Below, piece by piece: positions 43,397 to 45,187 of a DNA stretch of 45,187 bases. Location: NCBI GenBank assembly GCA_964600665.1, contig CAZRKC010000016.1:1-45187 (forward strand), written 5' to 3'. The first letter of the stretch is position 1. Each line of letters opens with the position of its first letter. Origin of the DNA: CAZRKC01 sp964600665. Its GTDB lineage: Bacteria; Bacillota; SLNR01. The notes below the pieces were generated by a model. The model worked only from the letters and a program-made list of their open reading frames with translations. It was not told the DNA's origin and searched no databases. A program made the position numbers and the translations under genes.

Positions 43397-43425
43397 AACC
43401 TATCATATTTAGATGAATCTGTCAA
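43397..43425 (-). promoter_or_regulatory. promoter of the CDF gene
   Basis: Minus strand TTGACA (43420-43425), 17-nt spacer, TAGGTT (43397-43402), upstream of the NiCo riboswitch. Confidence 0.65.
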
Positions 43426-43728
43426 ATATTTCGCTATATGGGCTGGGGGAAAATCTCCTAACCTTATTATTTGAGATTATCACCATTCGCTTTATTCGTT
43501 TTTCATGAGGCTCACGATGAATTCAAATCTAGGCGTTTCTTACCGATTGATTGATCAATTTTCGTTTTAGGAATCGGCAAATTCTAAACCATTCGGCAGT
43601 TCGCTTGATATTGACTGTCCTAAGCGATGGTAACTTCGTTCGAGCGACACCGCTTCAATCGAAACCAGCGTTGCAAGACATATGGGTATTTGAATCGTTA
43701 TCAATAGCATTTGTTCGTCAAAAGTTTT

Positions 43729-43790
43729 CTAGAAATTGCTTGGAGTGAGATATTCCAGCATAGTATGCATACGACTCAACTTATTTGACT
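43729..43790 (-). pseudogene. possible vestige of an IS3-type transposase C-terminus
   Basis: The minus strand reads ESNKLSRMHTMLEYLTPSNF then a stop, resembling the R-x-H-x-x-L-x-Y-x-TP-x-x-F end of IS3-family transposases. No further homology is visible upstream and no inverted repeats are seen. A short match in a 500-nt stretch (43426-43926) that is otherwise without a recognisable gene. Confidence 0.3.
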
Positions 43791-43926
43791 CCGCGATAGC
43801 AGTAAGGCTCAAAATTATGCGAGACTGGGATATCCCCTCCCCATCTAGGATAATCTACAGTAGATTTAGTTCTTCTGGCAAGGTGAGATGGATGATATCA
43901 TAGTCGAATCATGACTTAGCCTTCGT

Positions 43927-44643
43927 TTAACGCCAGATCGTATCAGGCACTTCAATCTCAATTGGCTGATCATTGGCAGCGATTGAGGAAATCTCAAAAG
44001 CATAAGAAGGCTTATCCTCCTCAAAACGTTTTCTTAAGTCGATCCGAACCCAATCATAGGGTGGGATCATGACGTGCCAAGCGACATGCATCTCCCATTC
44101 TTCAGAAATGAACAGGTAGTGGGAAACTACCAGCCATTGGGGACTGACAGTTGTTCCTTCCCAAACTGTGTCAGCAGTGATGCCCAACTCAGGCATATTC
44201 TCAACCAACCAGGGAATAAACTTATCCCGCAGTTCAGTAGCTCTGGCTTCGCGATCATTTTCTCCGGGTACAACTTCGAAAGTGATCGACTTCGTTTCCT
44301 CATGCCCGCCCCGCGATGCAGTTATCTCAAATGATACATTGCTTCCTTCACTTGCTGCTTCTGGAATTACAATCACTTCCACATACTCATCAGTAGCATT
44401 TGCAGGGCTAATTAGGATTGTACAATTGGTTCCTTCAGCAGTAATCTGAACGGGATCTTTACCTTTGTTATCATCGATATGGACCAAATAGATGACTTTC
44501 TGACCAACAATAGCATTTCCGTTAATTTCTGCTGGGGTGACGGACATGGAGAAAGTTGCTGCTTCACCGGGGGAGGTACAGCCTTGAAGCAGGAAAAGCA
44601 GCACTAATCCCATCACGATGACAAAAGCGATACTTCGTTTCAT
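43927..44643 (-). CDS. lipoprotein of unknown function
   Basis: A 238-residue predicted lipoprotein (lipobox FLLQGC near residue 22). Residues about 30-125 look like an immunoglobulin-type beta domain (SMSVTPAEINGNAIVGQKV, ISPANATDEYVEV); the C-terminal part (ATELRDKFIPWLVENMPELGI, EWEMHVAWHVMIPPYDWVRI) is a mixed alpha/beta domain I do not recognise. ATG 44643 has GAAGGG upstream; the frame before it precedes the signal peptide. Apparently transcribed alone. Confidence 0.75.
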   Translation of the reverse strand: MKRSIAFVIVMGLVLLFLLQGCTSPGEAATFSMSVTPAEINGNAIVGQKVIYLVHIDDNKGKDPVQITAEGTNCTILISPANATDEYVEVIVIPEAASEGSNVSFEITASRGGHEETKSITFEVVPGENDREARATELRDKFIPWLVENMPELGITADTVWEGTTVSPQWLVVSHYLFISEEWEMHVAWHVMIPPYDWVRIDLRKRFEEDKPSYAFEISSIAANDQPIEIEVPDTIWR

Positions 44644-45187
44644 ACGATTCCCTTCTTTCTTATTTTGGATTTCGAACCGGGTGTTCATGCAAACTACACA
44701 TCCCCACTTTTTTCATATCCTACTAATATGACATTAAATCTATATCAATGCAAATTAATACTTCATGATGAGTCTTTATTCATTTTGACTTAAGGTAAAC
44801 GGGAAAAGTTCCAAAGAATGGTCCACCAAATTTCATTTCATCCGAAATTATTTAAGAAAAAGTACGCTCAAATTATGCATGATTAGATGCACGAGAAGAA
44901 TCGTATTCATGTTCTAATTCCCATAATTGGTTTGAGCAATGGACCCCATCCGCACATCCACAATAACAGTCGTCCGGACAATGACCAATGAAAATGCAAA
45001 AACGGGTTGCGAAGAGCCTGATGTACATAAAACGATATTAAACCGCGACGTTATTATATTTCTATGGTGGATTCCAGGGAATTGATCCCCTGACTTCTTG
45101 AACCCCTCTTAAACATACGGCGATGATAAATATCGGCTATAGGGTACTTCCCTGCACCACAGAGTATTCCCGAGAGCAGGACCATAA
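44644..45187. other. gene-poor right end of the window
   Basis: About 540 nt without a convincing coding region. The only structure noted is the tRNA-like stretch at 45065-45146. Confidence 0.5.
45065..45146 (-). pseudogene. possible decayed tRNA gene
   Basis: On the minus strand the stretch begins near CCCTATAGC, has an AAGTCAGGGG...CCCTGGAATCCACCA end, and its spacing resembles a tRNA-Ala-like gene: an acceptor with CCACCA, a T stem AGGG/CCCT around a 7-nt loop GATCAAT instead of TTCRANT, and a D-arm-like TATAGC. The anticodon stem does not form. It may be a fossil tRNA or a coincidence. Confidence 0.3.

Noticed and set aside
43426..43926. 65-codon plus-strand frame at 43551-43748 and other small frames
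   Set aside because: No ribosome binding site, no recognisable domain and composition like non-coding DNA.
1..45187. CRISPR arrays, prophage, integrase or complete insertion sequence
   Set aside because: No regularly spaced direct repeats, phage genes or intact transposase were seen anywhere in the window.

Overview
The window reads as chromosomal DNA of a low-to-mid-GC Firmicute, most likely an anaerobic or microaerophilic member of the Clostridia. This rests on strong AGGAGG-type ribosome binding sites, many near-consensus TTGACA-N17-TATAAT promoters, a T-box leader in front of leuS, a NiCo riboswitch, AddAB instead of RecBCD, a PerR-type Fur protein, rubrerythrin, and families such as DUF5665, TIGR04076 and DUF5320. 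I cannot place it to genus. There is no phage, CRISPR array or intact insertion sequence; only a possible IS3 scrap and a possible decayed tRNA appear near the right end.

Layout. Positions 1-4100 (minus strand): leuS with its T-box leader, a TIGR04076 protein, a PerR-like regulator and a DUF5665 membrane protein. 4136-11871 (minus): addB-addA followed by a CoA-disulfide-reductase-like flavoprotein. 12224-14200 (plus): an RDD membrane protein and an amidohydrolase-fold protein that has lost its metal ligands. 14283-22156 (minus): a tightly packed ten-gene operon under a Moco-type riboswitch. 22216-24600 (minus): NifX-like, Mrp, DUF134 and DUF5320 genes. 24769-25854 (plus): a small ORF and a cysteine-synthase-like enzyme. 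25884-31036 (minus): VTC, DUF4956, CotH and a secreted nuclease. 31169-33909 (plus): tldD-tldE. 33944-36409 (minus): a GNAT acetyltransferase and a MarR-kynureninase operon. 36534-37568 (plus): rubrerythrin and a rubredoxin-like protein. 37642-40618 (minus): an FGGY kinase, a BtpA-family protein and an InlB-repeat lipoprotein. 40867-41883 (plus): a bacilliredoxin-like YtxJ and an HD-domain protein. 42156-43425 (minus): a cation efflux gene under a NiCo riboswitch. 43927-44643 (minus): an unknown lipoprotein.

The most interesting system is the operon at 14283-22156. A leader matching the molybdenum-cofactor (Moco) riboswitch, followed by an intrinsic terminator, precedes two lipoproteins with molybdopterin-oxidoreductase-like (SUOX-fold-like) domains, an ECF substrate-binding (S) component, a lipoprotein that joins the same kind of domain to an alkaline-phosphatase-superfamily domain, a fourth membrane-anchored SUOX-like protein, two ECF ATPases, EcfT, a MobB-like GTPase and an aminoglycoside-phosphotransferase-fold kinase. 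Most junctions are ATGA overlaps. I infer a system that captures an extracellular molybdopterin or related pterin, trims its phosphate or nucleotide outside the cell, imports it through a dedicated ECF transporter, and rephosphorylates and activates it inside. The gene content, order and leader are read from the sequence; the substrate is inference.

Regulation is unusually legible across the window: three RNA leaders (T-box, Moco, NiCo), each with a recognisable terminator, and a MarR operator set exactly between the -35 and -10 of its own promoter.
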